From Rhodocollybia butyracea (Eukaryota; Basidiomycota; Agaricomycetes; Agaricales; Omphalotaceae): DNA of 64,000 bases. Position numbers and translations under genes: made by a program. This document shows positions 1-13,600 of this stretch, one piece after another (within the stretch, counting starts at the first letter, position 1; every line of letters starts with the position of its first letter). The DNA lies in contig JADNRY010000138.1 in assembly GCA_015501585.1 (NCBI GenBank), positions 101,183-165,182 of the forward strand. Direction: 5' to 3'. The notes under the pieces were generated by a model. That model did no database searches. It was not told the DNA's origin and saw only the letters and a program-made list of their open reading frames with translations.

Positions 1-1160
1 AAATGCCACTGATGTGACCAAGTGAGTGTGGCCTTCCAACCTTTGGATTTCCCTGCTAGACAGCCTATCCCAAATCCTCACAGTCTTGTCATATGACCCA
101 GACACAATCTGCTGGCTATCAGGAGAGAATGCCACTGATCTGACGAACTGAGTGTGGCCCTCCAACCTTTGGATTTCCCTGCCAGACTGCCTATCCCAAA
201 TCCTTACAGTGTTGTCAGCTGACCCAGACACAATCTGCTGGCTATCAGGAGAGAATGCCACTGATGTGACCAAGTTACTGTGGCCCTCCAACCTTTGGAT
301 TTCCCTGCCAGACTGCCTATCCCAAATCCTCACAGTGTTGTCAGCTGACCCAGACACAATCTGCTGGCTATCAGGAGCGAATGCCACTGATGTGACCAAG
401 TTAGTGTGGCCCTCCAACCTTTGGATTTCCCTGCCAGACTGCCTATCCCAAATCCTCACAGTCTTGTCAGCTAACCCAGACACAATCTGCTGGCTATCAG
501 GAGAGAATGCCACTGATGTGACCAAGTTACTGTGGCCCTCCAACCTTTGGATTTCCCTGCCAGACTGCCTATCCCAAATCCTCACAGTGTTGTCAGCTGA
601 CCCAGACACAATCTGCTGGCTATCAGGAGAGAATGCCACTGATGTGACCCAGTCAGTGTGGCCCTCCAACCTTTGGATTTCCCTGCCAGACTGCCTATCC
701 CAAATCCTCACAGTCTTGTCAGCTGACCCAGACACCATCTGCTGGCTATCAGGAGAGAATGCCACTGATGTGACCCAGTCAGTGTGGCCCTCCAACCTTT
801 GGATTTCCCTGCCAGACTGCCTATCCCAAATCCTCACAGTGTTGTCATCTGACCCAGACACAATCTGCTGGCTATTAGGAGAGAATGCCACTGATGTGAC
901 CAAGTTAGTGTGGCCCTCCAACCTTTGGATTTCCCTGCCAGACTGCCTATCCCAAATCCTCACAGTCTTGTCAGCTGACCCAGACACAATCTGCTGGCTA
1001 TCAGGAGAGAATGCCACTGATCTGACCGAGTCAGTGTGGCCTTCCAATCTTTGGATTTCCCTGCCAGACTGCCTATCCCAAATTCTCACAGTCGTGTCAT
1101 ATGACCCAGACACAATCTGCTGGCTATCCGGAGAGAATGCCACTGATACAACAGTTTCTG
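1..1160 (-). repeat. Tandem 126-bp WD40-coding repeats
   Basis: Ten copies of the VTSVAFS-coding segment recur at exactly 126-bp spacing (near 5, 131, 257, 383, 509, 635, 761, 887, 1013 and 1139). That gives nine complete 42-residue WD40 units plus one cut by the window edge. On the minus strand the unit reads SVAFSPDSQQIVSGS, then a variable xD(N/K)TV, IWDRQSG and RLEGH. Units are nearly identical except at the two or three residues after GHT or GHS (NL, DW, DS, QF) and the residue before D in the next loop. This is the pattern expected of WD repeats that are recombined and selected as in HET-E-type proteins. Confidence 0.92.
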
Positions 1161-3954
1161 TGTGTCCTGTCAAGCTCATCAACTCTACTTCGGCTGTACC
1201 ATTGAACTCAATCAGCGGAATATCCCGAAATTGATTCCTCCAGTGTGTTAATAGCTTTGACCCAGGTGAGCTTCCAGCCAAAGATGATATATACAGATGT
1301 GCTGTGTAGTTGCTTGTAGGATGCGCGAAGAAAGACAATGTCAATCTCACTGCATCATAGGCATCTGACAATAACTGCTGCTCATTTTCTGCCTAGATCT
1401 CTGTAAGTTCAAATATGCCACATTTAAACCTGGTCTACTTACATTTTTAAGCCACCAGCGAATGTTGCTTAAAGCTGCTCCACACCGTGAAGCTTCCTTG
1501 AGCAAGCTCATTACCTCAATCCAGAACAAGAGTTGGTTTCTCAGGAAGTTTTCAAGCTCCTTCTTGACTTTGTTCCGGTCAGGTTGATTGTATTGACCAG
1601 ATGTCAAATGGTTTGCCCAGTATAGGCATGCATAAACAAGTCCTTCACTAATCTCCTTGTGTACCCGTTCTGCAAGGTTCTCCACTTCATTGTCAGGTAG
1701 GAAAGAAGATTCAAGGCTGCATATATTGAATCTAAGGGATGACTGCATCACTTGGAAGCAGCGGCGAGCGAGGAATTTATGCTGGTTGTCTATGTCACAA
1801 TGTAAGTCCATCTGCTGTTTCCGATAGACAAAATTGGAACGCTTTTTGCTGAACATGAAGTCCAAGAATGATGTATGGTACCATTCAATTTTTCCATCTG
1901 AAATTCTTAAGACAGCATGAAGGCATTCTAGCACTTTGCAAATTGTCTCCTGGATCTCTTCAATATGTCCCAAATCATGACCAAGTATTTTTTGCAAGTC
2001 CCGCTACGGATACTCGTTCCTCGGTGCAGAGTATTGAATGAAGAATATCCCGTCGAGGATCAAATGCATCTGGAGCATCATATATGGGGACAAACAGATC
2101 TGCCAACACCTGTTGGTACATGCTGTCTACCAAATCCATACCTGTGGTATTGTCAGACCAACTCCCAACAAGCTTCTTGAGGAAGCGCAGTTGTTCAGTC
2201 CTAGTGAGCCGGCTGTCTTGTTTGCAGTACCGTATTGCCGTGGCTGCCGCAATAAAAAGCCCATCAGCGTGCCTAGCAATGTCCTCCAGAACGTTATTAT
2301 CATCATTGCTCCTCATCTCATGCATTTCACTCTCAAGGTATTTGAGAATATCCTTTTCCACCTCTTCTTTGGGAATGGTATACAACTCACACACCGCATC
2401 AGAGGAGAGTGACCCACAGAGTTTCTTCAACCGTGGATCAGGCCTGCTGGTGATCAGAAACTTGATACCCTGTAAATGCTGCTTCTGTACTGCCAGTGTT
2501 TCCAACAGCATTTCAAGAAATTTGAATCCGCCCTCTTGCTCAACCTCGTCAAGTGCATCCACAATCACAAGCACAGGTGGAAGATCAGGGGAGCGGGCCT
2601 GTCTGGCCGCCTTCCATGGTTGGGCAAATAGGTCACTCATTTGTTTTGAGAGATTTTCCATAGCCAACTCAGTTGGCGTACAACAAAGAGCCAATGAAAA
2701 TGCTTTTGACTGCCAACAAAGCTGGTATACAATGGTTGGTATGATGTAAACTTGTCGACTTGCATCCTGGAATTTGCGAGAGCAGAAAAATGTAATTGGA
2801 TGTGGAAGACCTTTTGTCGTGTCAAAGTAATGCGCGATAGTCCGAGAAATAGTCGATTTTCCGGATCCACCCTCGCCATCCATCCAAAACACAGGTGAAG
2901 AGGACGGGTCAGAGGCCCAGGTCTTTATTTTCTCAAGCACAGACTGGCGGGTTCCATCGGTGCACAGACTTTGATCAATTGATCCAGGATCAACGTCTGT
3001 TGGCGAAATATTCCATTCTGCATGTTTAGAACGAACCCAATTGTTCATGAGTAACCGCTATCTTGTGCATTAGCTCAATTGATCCAGGCTAGATGCTTTT
3101 ACCTACCTCAATATTGTCTTTAATACCTTCCAAGTTCCGTTCAATGCACAGCAAGATATCCAACTGGAGGATACTTCGTTAGTACGGATGGCAATGAAAT
3201 ACTACGACCACTGACTTGGAATGTAGTTGTTTGTTCCTGGATCTTCTTCAAAAAACGGGCAATATTGGCTCTATTCTCGGAACTTTCGATCACAGTTCTC
3301 CATGTTTGCCTACCACGAATATTTTGCATGGCGTGAAGCTCGTCCACAAGAAACCTGTCCAAAGTTTATCATTCAGACCAAGTGATGGGTAGCCGTGTGA
3401 CAAACTTTGCAAATGTTTCAGCAGCAGACTGTAAATCCCTGTATACAAGTAAGTACTTAGACATCGATGTAATAGCCGAACATGGCATTGAAACTGATTA
3501 CGCACGAGGACACCTTGGTTGCACTAAGTTTAGAATCCACAGTTTCCAGACGTCTCTTTGCAAGATCACAAAGCTGAGAAAGATCCTTGTTGTTATCTTT
3601 CACGGTCTATCCAATATTTAATGTAAATATTGCAGCCATAACGTTCAAGCTACTCACGTTGGCAATCTCCATGAGGACATTTACCGCTCCAACTACATTA
3701 CTTGCAATCGGTACGCCATCCAAGCACCTGTCCAAGCCATTGAGCACAAGCTGTGCACCACTGGATGCCATCTTCCACGGAGACGGCGATTCAGGTCGGG
3801 ATTGTGCGAATCCTCGAGTCGATTTAGTATGTAATTGGGCTTATCTATTCATCAACGTACCTATGGACGGGTCCGGCGATGCTGCTCGCGATGGGCCCAA
3901 GCAGAAGATTTGAAGGAACTTATCTCGTTTTCGTGAACGCTCAGGTTGCGACAT
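1..3954 (-). pseudogene. NACHT-WD40 STAND (NLR-like, HET-E type) gene 1, frameshifted, 3' end outside window
   Basis: Predicted STAND NTPase of the fungal NLR class: an N-terminal helical region, a NACHT P-loop domain, then WD40 repeats, a layout used in nonself recognition and heterokaryon incompatibility. A plausible start ATG lies at 3952-3954. Small exons are visible at 3861-3954, 3658-3812, up to 3606, about 3216-3340 and 3107-3163, and the main NACHT exon starts at 3057. Introns of 48-52 bp fit between most of them (3813-3860, 3607-3657, 3164-3215, 3058-3106). Walker A GEGGSGKST is at about 2851-2877 and Walker B reads VLVIVDALDE. A 50-bp intron at 1393-1442 (acceptor CTAG) joins to the WD40 exon, which is open to position 1. 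A run of six T at 1988-1993, where the paralogue at 62546-62550 has five, shifts the frame. In-frame stops near 3380 make one N-terminal junction unclear. It is either a pseudogene or carries a sequence error. Confidence 0.85.
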
Positions 3955-6165
3955 GATGGGGGAAGTTAAGGAGCAATGGCAAACAATTTCATTGCCCATC
4001 GATTTCGCACGCAATTGACCTTAATACAGATCGTGGATTGAATGGAGATTTGTGTCATGTGAACCTCGGAGATAGCGTATGTATCATGTCATTGGCTCAC
4101 ATTAACTACCAAAAGGAACTTGCGTATAGCAATCCAGGTTCTTGGCGAACCTTTTGGCCTCAAGGCAGGTTGTTAGTGCCTTCATAATTTATACTGATAT
4201 GACAGCTCAAATGGTATCAAGTCGTCTGCGCTTTCTCGGCGAAGTCATACGTAGTGACCGCCGTGTGAGATAGATCCGTGTTGACAAAACAAATGCACCA
4301 TACCGTTGTTACAGCTTATTCAAGCTTCAATATTCCTGCCCAGAGCTGACGTTGAGCTTGCGTCTTTGCGATTGCTACCGATGTTTGCCAGCATTTTCTT
4401 TTTCCGTTGCAGCACTAGCCTTGACTTGGCCTTGACACTTATCTACCAGGTTAAACACTTCTTATCTTTTATTGGAAGGCACCTGGCGGGAGAACTATTT
4501 GGTTGCTGCTTGGTTAAGATTGTGCACCGTCGATGGCTGCAGTTCCGCGGGGACTAAGATACGAAACGACATCTCTGACATGGAAGCGAGGCCGCTTGAA
4601 CACATGGGCGCCTTTTGTGATCACTTTGGCGCCCGGATCAACTTTTTTTTCAACACATGTTCATCTTGCGTCAACGCCGTTACGATCTCGAAGGAATTCG
4701 TCTATTCCGACAAATGAACCCGCCGGCCGCAACCTCAGCGTTTTTTCACAACTCACCCTTAAATCATGCTGGTCACAGGCTTTTCCAGCACAGAACATAG
4801 GGACAACATCAGCTCGAGAACCGGGTACAGAAGACAAAACACGGAGCATAGATGCGGGGATGGGTTCGTGTGTACACGAGGATCAGCAGTCGAGGTTGTC
4901 GTCGTCGAGTTGTTTTTTCTGGGGGTATCACACGAAAAGGTACGTTAATGATTGGTATTCCACTACTATTGGCTCTTCCTCCACTTCCATCTTTGCTTAG
5001 CTCTTATGAATTCAATGTCGTCGCTCAAACGCTCGTCAAATACATGTCCAATATGCGGCAGACAACCCATTATTGATTATCATTTGCCCGCACCAAACCA
5101 CCGCCCTGGGATCCCCAAGCCTTTGCATCTCAATTCATCCAGACCTCCCGATCGCGAGTCACCCTAGTATTACTCGACTTTAAATCCTTCCCAGCGTCCC
5201 CTTCAAAGCTTCAAGCTTCAAGTTCAAACTGTAAGTTCTTTCCTTGTTCGAGATTGTGCACATCCATATACATCCAATCGTCGCTAATATCATCTCAGGT
5301 GTGGATTTGGTTTTTAGCACCAGCCACAGTCGCTGCAAGACTCCTCTCTCTATGTCTCCTTTGTGTCTTGTACCTCCGCGGATACCATTGCGGCCATGCC
5401 CGTGGGCTCTAGTAAGGCAAAACCTGACTTTGCCCGTAGCGACACCCGTTGACTTTGCATGTAGCAACGCTGTGAACAGGAATTTCAGAGATAGCACGGA
5501 AATGTACCGTCAGTGCTAGATTATCGAGCTGGTGCGCAAACAAGGGCATTTCTGTTTCGAAGTTTTTGATCTTGAGCATGCCGGTTCTAGGCTTCGGAAG
5601 AGTAATCGTGATTTTAAAGTCGATTCCTTCAAAGTCTGCATTTGATGATTGAGGATGCGACGTGGTCTGCAGCTAGAGTCAACAACCCGAAAAAAACAAA
5701 GCCATTCAAACGACTCACAAATATCCCAACACCATACCGATTCTCCCTTCCCTGCCTCTTCAACTCGCGAGTCGCAAACCTTTACCAATCCCAAAGGATC
5801 GGACGGTAAACATTCGACAACAACTTTTATTGATGCACAATGCACATCCAGCTCTGCGTTAGATAAACCGTTCCCGCCAATAGGTCGCCACGAGAAACAC
5901 AGAATATCCTATCGGCAGAGGTTCCAGTAGCGAAAGTGAATTCGGCTTCCAATATAACACTTTTTTGCAGGGCACGAGCAGCAATTCCATTCAATAAGAT
6001 GACAGTCTCCAAGATGAGTAGTCGCGTTCTGCAAAAGAAATAATTCACGTGCGTTCACCACTCAAGTACTCACTCGTGACGCGCTTGCTGCCGAGCGCAC
6101 AAATGACTTGGGTATGCCCATGCGTGTATTTAAACTCGCATAGGTGTACTCCACAAAGTTTAGAA
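3955..6165. other. Promoter side of NLR gene 1, then unassigned sequence
   Basis: About the first 300-400 bp should hold the promoter of the minus-strand NLR gene. The rest contains only short overlapping open frames on both strands with no domain I recognise. No transposon ends, tRNA or strong repeats were seen. A small host gene with several introns cannot be excluded. Confidence 0.4.
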
Positions 6166-6929
6166 ATGACCCGAATGCCCTTCACATCCTCCCTTCCCTC
6201 CAGTTCCTCGAAATTCACCCTCTCCTGCTGCACCCCCACCGATATTCCACAAATGGTATCAACATACCTTGCTGCATTCAGTCAAACCCAGTTAGACTAC
6301 TTCCGGCCTCCTTCCCTCGACAGCATGCGCGAATGGTCTACAAAATGTTCTTTATTACGCTTCGCTGATCCTATCAGCAATCCAAACTTGTGAATAATGG
6401 GACTGGAGATCTTGTAGGGCTTATACAGTGGCATGTCCCTGAGGGCATGAAGGGATTGGACGAGGGGTTTGAGGTGTTCAAGGTGTTTGGAGATGAGAGC
6501 AATGAGCTTGCGAGAAAGGATATTTCAACTACGCCGGAGGGGGTCAATGAAGAGAGTTTTTCTGTGGTATAAACAAGATGAGTGATAAATGGGATAGTGA
6601 ACACATGCTAGGTAATACACTAGGTGATCCTCTCCTTACGCGTTTAGCTCATATGTTGGGAGCTAGTTCTCGTTCTTCTCTGCACGTACCCAAGCTACCA
6701 AAACCGAGATGCTGCCAAAGTGCTCATGGAAAATGTACTCCACAATAATGAGGGTATCCAGGTCTATGTGGAGTCATTGGGTAGTGCGACAGGATTGTAT
6801 AAGCGCTATGGGTTCAAGGAAATTGATAGGCTCAAGTTTGACTTGAGCAAGGCTGGGAGGGAAGGGAAGGCTGTGATGGATATCATGATTAGGGAGCCAA
6901 ATGTGCCGGGTGTACCTATGAACGAATAA
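6166..6929 (+). pseudogene. GNAT-family N-acetyltransferase, decayed or multi-exon
   Basis: Three consecutive stretches read like a fungal GCN5-related N-acetyltransferase, which transfers acetyl from acetyl-CoA to an amine. The first, from ATG 6166, contains SMREWSTK. The second, about 6390-6570, contains GTGDLVGLIQWHVPEG, the usual strand before the acetyl-CoA site. The third, about 6640-6929, contains TYPSYQNRDAAKVLM, where the A-site Q/RxxGxG/A motif is expected, and then GLYKRYGFKEID near the C terminus. A GT-AG intron of about 80 bp between GTATAA near 6567 and TTTAG near 6648 would join the last two in frame. The first two are in different frames near 6350-6390 with a TGA between them, so I call it a pseudogene. 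The Q-NRDAAK segment departs from the canonical RGxGxG/A. An undetected intron is the alternative. Confidence 0.55.
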
Positions 6930-8740
6930 GGCGTGTAGCCTTGCACGCGTCTGACGTGGTAAATCAAGTTTTGGGGTGTTCCTATTGCTCAATTGAAGAG
7001 ACTCAACTCGAAAGTAAACCGCAACCAAAAAACTTTGAAACAAGCTTCTTCGTTGCTTGACATATGAATTACAAACAAACTAGTTATCTAACTTCAGCTC
7101 GCCTATGGAAAAATACTAGCAAGAAACAAGCTCAGTCCTCACAGGGTGGATCAATGACCTAACTCGGATGTGCTCTTAATATCAATACTGACATATTACG
7201 AAGAAGGTTTCGGGTCACCAGGGGGCAGGGATTACACGAAACAAGGATGCGGACACTGGACAGAGGACGAGTAGAAAAATCGACGACATCAGTATACGGA
7301 GTGGATCTATCCTTACAGGATACCTCCAGCTAACGAGAATACCGTCCTGACCAAGGTCCTCGATAGAAGACAGTATAGAAGATGGAATAGAGATGGGGAA
7401 CCACTATAGTGCGGCTCATGCCGCGGGTCGCCGACGTCAAGGGAGGAAGAATCATGAGCCTGCTTGTTGCTGGAGGAGGGGAAGTGCGCGTCGAGGTGCT
7501 TCAAAGGGCCGAGTGGAAGAGCGTGCCAAAGCCAACGCAGTGCTGGTTTGAGACCAGGCGAATGCTAACAGCGCTTCCTCAGAAACACATCTCCATGATG
7601 GTAGGACAAGCTTTTCGAGGCGGAGGCAGAGGGAGGCAGGGGTAACGGTATCTGCGTCGACATTGACACCAGATGCCGGAAGACAGACAGTGAGTCGTCG
7701 GACGAGGACCCGGTCCACGATTGGCGCAGAAGGAATCTTGCATTATGGACCGAACCGGTTCTGCATGGGTTTAAGCAGAGATGTGTGAGGGCGGGGAGGG
7801 AATGAAGGCAGGAGATAAAGATGGACTGGGAATGACTAGGGTAGTTCTTCGAGACCATAAGACAAGAGGCCGGAGGAGTCACAAGGTGATTTGAACGTCC
7901 GCGGTTGGTGAGGTTTGCCTAGGAACTGATGCAGAGGTTGCGAGTGTTGGGACGTTGGCGGACAGCGACGGGTTGCAGCACCGGCGCGAGACTGATGAGG
8001 TCTCGGAAAGGTAGTAGGTGTTTACCGGTACCTGTCTTCACGATAAGCGGGGGAAGGGTATACGGCAGTAGAGAATCTTCGTCCTGCACTTGGATCAAGG
8101 AATATTTCGACGCTTTTGAGCCATGGGACATTTTCGGGTTCAACATCGCCTAAGACAGAGTTGAGCAGACCGACAAAAGGGCTGCATATGTTTCCATCTG
8201 CGAAAGAATGACATGACGTACCCTGACATATGGATAAACATCCACAGCAGCAAGCACGTTGATCTCGACGCCCACTTCTCAATCTCTCAATACCCTTTCT
8301 CCGATGCTGCGGCCTCCCTACACCTCCTCCGCATCCGCAGTCTCATTAAGCTAGGCCTTCGGCTTTAAAACACCTAAGGGCTTTAGCATAATGTAAAAGG
8401 CACATTCAAGCGTCTCCAGGTTTCTGCCCCTCAAATCTCCCTGCCCCTCGGCCTCAACTTCCAAGCTCGAGATTGACCAATACAAGGGCGTGCGGGTTGG
8501 GTGTAACGAGTACCGAGAAATTTTTTCATCACATAAAAGATGCATGGCGACGTTCGGAACTGACGTGGACAAGTGAGCACAACGAGGCCTTATTTCAGTA
8601 GACAATTCCGTACCCTGGTTCCCTTGGTATTACTGGAGATATGGAAGTGCGAGAGAGAAAGACAGAGATATCGAACGTTCGTAACAGAAAAGTTGCGCTT
8701 GGCACGCGATCGGAGTAACGTTCACGTGTATTTTATGTAA
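6930..8740. other. Unassigned sequence
   Basis: Only short open frames occur. Minus-strand fragments at 7565-7882 (containing LPALTHLCLN) and 7919-8282 (containing VEPENVPWLKSVEIF) look protein-like and could be remains of one intron-containing gene. I cannot assign a family. No transposon ends were recognised. Confidence 0.3.
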
Positions 8741-10659
8741 ACTCGTTAGGCCGGGCCGTGATGCCGTTACAGCGGGTTGGTCTGTCGGTCTCTTCAAGGA
8801 GTCAATACCCTCCTGGCAGTAGCTAACGAGTAGCTAAGGCAATATGGATGTAACACGGATCTGCACCGTAACTGTAAGATACGGGGTCACCTATAAAGGG
8901 TCCAGGAGAACACTTTTTATGGCAATATTTTTTTGCCATATTTATACAGTTACTATATCAGTACTATATAGGAACATGGTTACTGGTACAGCTGTATGAA
9001 TCCCATAACCTTACTGTACATCTGTAAACAGTACCTGGGAGCAATTTTACAGCCATATTTATCTGGTTGTTATACCTTGTGTTATACGGGTTGTATATGG
9101 GTACGGTTAAATATTTGGTGGATATTGATGTATCTTTAGGTCTCAGAACAGTCAGAACAGTGGTTTTTTAGTTGCTGGAACTTACCTACAGCAAGAACCA
9201 CTCTTGAAAGTAGATATTCTAGCTCAATATCTACTGCTGAATACGAATGCCATATACCATCCGGCATCTACAAACAATCCACAAAGGGCAAGATATGGAA
9301 AAATTATGGCCATAACCAAGCCGGAACTGTACACAGTGCAGTGCAGATCCAATCCCTATCAGCCATATCAATAATGTAGCACAGACCGAAAAGGTAATGA
9401 TGTTTACAGCTTTGATGTTCCTAATAAGGCAATTTACATAGGTGCTCGGTCGGTCGGTGTCCACAGTGTTGGCTTGAAAAATCGACCCGATATTATGGGT
9501 TCCAAATTTAGTCCCCCTCCCCCCCCCCCTTGCTTGTAGGGAGGCAACAGAGTCACCGTGACACAAATTTTGGATCCCTCAGTTTTGCCTGAGTTAGCAC
9601 CCGAAGCCAATCTGACTGTAACTTTGGCGACCATTTTTTCATTTTTACAGCTCCCTTCAAGATTACTTCTTTTTGTTCCACGGTTCCGTGGGGCCCTGGA
9701 AAGCACCTCCGTGGCCGTAACAACAACGCAACTCTGTGACAGTGACCGTTGCCTCCCTACACCCTTATACAGTATCTACCTACACCTGAGGTTCCTTCTC
9801 ACGCCGCATAGCCATTGGCTACAGGTACAGCCCAACTTGAATACACGAGTACACGCTCTCTACCAGTCTCTCCGCGGGGTCTTGGGTTCCACTATCGATC
9901 TCACTATACTTAGTTTAGATCTTAACTTCTTTCCAATTTAGTCAAAATTTAGCCCGCACCTGAGGCGGCATCTCATCTATGATCTAGGTCATGGGTTGAT
10001 TAACCACTTCACTGGTCCGCTTTATGAATACGTTCAAACTCAGTCAGCACACTATTGCATGGTGAAATAAACTTCATTATGCCAGGCTCCAGCGCATATC
10101 TAGCGTTGTCAAGCAATGTATACATGAGAACAGTTGTAAAAGAATATTCAGGTCACATCAAAGTTCCTCAAAGATACGGTCATCATTTGCAAAATTCCTG
10201 AGTGAACCGAAAAAAAAAAAGACATTTTCATGTGGAATCATACATGCAAACGGTGCAGAATGGACCAAGCCGAACCGCAACCCCGATGGAAAGCAATATC
10301 AAAAGTTGGGGTTATTGATCTGGGGGTTGCCGCTCAGCGATCGGGTTGTAAAACAGAATTATCAGAGTACACAGCCGTTGCCAAAGCTCTATTCTCATGC
10401 GATTACTACTTGCATGGTGACATAGACAGGTCTATATAAAGGATCAGAGGTGAGACCGTTATGCCTCTTCCCCGATGTCTCAACCTAGTGGGTGAGAACA
10501 TTTAAGTGCTTTCTGTCCTCACAGACTAATGCTATCAGTGTAGATTCTTTGCGTTCGCTACTAATTTCGATGTCATCGGCTCAACGTTCACACAAAACAA
10601 CATGCCCCTTGGTAGGCGGTGAAAGAACAGACTCTCGTTGCGAAACTGACTTACTCCAG
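8741..10659. other. AT-rich intergenic sequence with a C tract, then upstream region of NLR gene 2
   Basis: The part at 8740-9140 is rich in imperfect short repeats such as TATTTATAC and TATGGCAATA and in ACAGTTACT-type words. A C-rich tract with a run of ten C lies at about 9513-9531. The stretch at 10440-10659 probably holds the first exon of the NLR gene that follows. An ATG at 10475 reads MSQPSG, similar to MSQPE at the start of gene 1. I could not fix its splice junctions. Confidence 0.35.
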
Positions 10660-13600
10660 ACAAAGATGTAACGTCGCAAAAGCTTCGAGAGGAGCTGATA
10701 TTTGTTCAAGGTGCAGGGATCAATGGGAATAAGGTCTGCCTGCCTAATACAAGGCAAAAAATCCTTAAGGAGATCTCGGATTGGGCCTGGAAGGAGGACA
10801 GCAAAATGTCTAAAACATTTTTGCTTTGTGGGGAGGCAGGTACAGGAAAATCTGCCATTGCTCATACAGTTGCACAACGGCTTCAGAATGATGGCTTTCT
10901 GGTTGCATTCTTCGCCTTTGACCGGTCACTTCTGATGAGTAGGACGCCTAGCAATGCTCTGAGCACTATTGCTTATACACTGGGTGTTGGTGATGCTCAC
11001 TTTAAAGAAGGATTAATTCGAGCTTTTGAGGAAGATCCTTCGGTCTCAAGCGGTGAAAGCATACAAAGGAAATGGGAAAAGCTCATAGTGGCACCTGCCC
11101 AAAGGGTTGATTCAACTAAGCATGTAGCCATTATACTTGATGCTTTAGATGAATCTGGTCCCCAGGAACCTGACGGGCCAAGGGACAGCCTGCTGTCAGT
11201 CTTAATAGCTGGAGAAAATGATCTCCCATCCAATTTTCGGGTTTTTACAACATCGCGATTGGAAAATGATGTGATAGTATATGTGGAGAAGTTCATCAAT
11301 GTACATTCATCCCTCAGGATCCAAAAGATGAATAATCTTGAAGGGGCTGAAGATGACATATACAAATTTGTTGTGGGCAAAATGTCAAAAGGAGGTGGAT
11401 TAGGAATTCTGGATAACACCGAGTGTAGGGCCCTTGCTGCAAAAGCTGAAGGGTACTTCCAGTGGGCATCCACTGTATGCAAAGCCCTCAGTGGAGGTGG
11501 CAAAGGGGGACTGTCAGTCTCAGCCCGTTTCAAGGAATTCATTTCCACAGCGCCAGGTAATCACAAGGACTTGGCACCACTTGATAGCCTCTACCAGTCC
11601 ATACTTACAGAATGTTTTGATTGCCAGAACAGAGAGGCAATGAAAGCATACAAGAATGTGATGGCACTGGTATTGGCTATGTTTGAACCTCTTACAAAGT
11701 CCTCATTAAAAAACTTCGAATTGAGAGGCCGTCAAGATCACAGTATAACAGCAAACGAGGGTGGAACTGTTAATGCAGTTCTGAATTTTTTGGGATCTCT
11801 CTTCACTGGAGTTGATGAACCAAACATTCCCATAAAGCCAGTTCATACATCAATACGAGACTTCCTTCTGGATGAAACTCGGAGTGGAGTGTTTGTTGTT
11901 AATATTGTTCAAGGACACACTACCCTCGCACGTGGCTCATTAGAAGTGATGATGATGAAACTGCACTTCAATATGTGTAGTCTGGAGAGTTCATATGTCT
12001 TCAACTCCCAGGTGATGGACATGAAGAATAAGCTAGCGCAAGGAATTCACCATGAGGTTGAATACGCAAGCTGTTTTTGGGATGAACATGTAGGCCAGGC
12101 CCCATTGGAGAGCAGTTTGACAGTTTTGGTGGAGAAATTCTTGAAGCAATCTTCTATCTTCTGGCTAGAGGTCTTGAGTCTGTTACACAAGGTACATCTA
12201 GCGCTGAGAGCTGTTGCCAATATCAAAAAATATCTCCAAATTGTTGACCAGGTAGGTATTTTACAGCGTAGAAATCTTACATTGACTAAAGACAATGAAG
12301 CCATATGATTCTGACGTGCAACCTCTATTTCGCCCTGTGTCCAGAGCAAAATCAATTTTAAAAAGATGGCTCCAAGGAAGAGGTAACCCCCGGAAAAGCG
12401 AAAGCGCCAATATGGAAAGATTACTGGGTGAGATACAACAGTTTGTGAGGATATTTGGCCAAGCAATTACGGATTCCACACCACACCTTTATCTCTCAGC
12501 AATACCTTTCATACCACGAGAATCAATTCTTCAACAACTGTATGGTAAATATGGCAGGAAATCTGCGGTTGTTTGTAACGGACACAAAATGTGGTGGTCA
12601 CATCATGAAGCTACCCATAGGAATACTGACACCGTAAAATCAATAGGATTCTCCCCTGATTGTCGAAGGCTTGTTTCCGGGGGTGTTGACAATTTAGTGC
12701 GGGTCTGGGATGTGGAGAGCTGGGAAGCAATAGGACAACCCCTGACAAGCCACACTGGCCAGGTAAACTCAGTTGCATTCTCCCCAGATGGAAGGTTGTT
12801 TGCATCTGGGTCTGATGACAGATCAGTACAAGTTTGGGATGCAGAGACAAGGCAAGCAGTCGGGAAGCCTATGAGGGGGCACACTAGCTGTGTAAACTCA
12901 GTTGCATTCTCTCCAGATAGCAGAAAGATTGTTTCTGCCTCTGATGACAAGTCAATTTGGATTTGGGACATAGAGAATCAGGAAGCATTAGGAGGTCCTC
13001 TAAAGGGCCATACTCGTGAGGTTACCTCGGTTGCATTCTCACCAGAAGGCAGACATATTGTGTCTGGCTCTTATGACATGTCAGTACGGATGTGGGATGC
13101 ACAGACTGGGAAAGCAGTGGGAGCACCCATGCGGGGCCACAATGACTGGGTAAAGTCAGTTGCATTCTCCCCTGATAGCAGATGGATTGTATCTGCCTCT
13201 AATGACAGGTCAGTACTACTCTGGGATGTAGAGAGAAGAAAAGAGGTAGGAAGTCCCATGAAGGGACATACTGCCTGTGTAAATTCAATTGCATTCTCCT
13301 CAGATGGGAGGTGGATTGTCTCTTGCTCTGAGGACAAGTCAATAAGGGTGTGGGATGTACAGCACAGAAAAATGACAGGAACACCTCTCCAGGGGCATGT
13401 CTCCAATGTGAACTCGGTTGCATTCTGATGGAACAAGAATTGTATCTGCCTCTGATGACAATTCACTACGGGTGTGGGATGCACAGGCCCGGAAAACAGA
13501 CGGAAATACTTCGAAAGTGCATGATCACTGGATCAATTCAGTTGTGTTCTTTCCAGACGGTAGAAGAATTATGCGCCGCTGTGATGACAAATCTCCACAA

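Noticed and set aside
1..1160. Regular direct repeats suggestive of a CRISPR array
   Set aside because: The 126-bp period is entirely coding, with no spacer structure, and the organism is eukaryotic.
152..1234. Long plus-strand open frame with a repeated 42-residue unit (also 60078-61598)
   Set aside because: It is the complement of the tandem WD40-coding repeats. The minus-strand reading gives canonical WD40 units and joins to NACHT exons.
9513..9531. C-rich tract as a G-quadruplex regulatory element
   Set aside because: It has only two G runs on the minus strand, interrupted once, and no gene nearby to relate it to.
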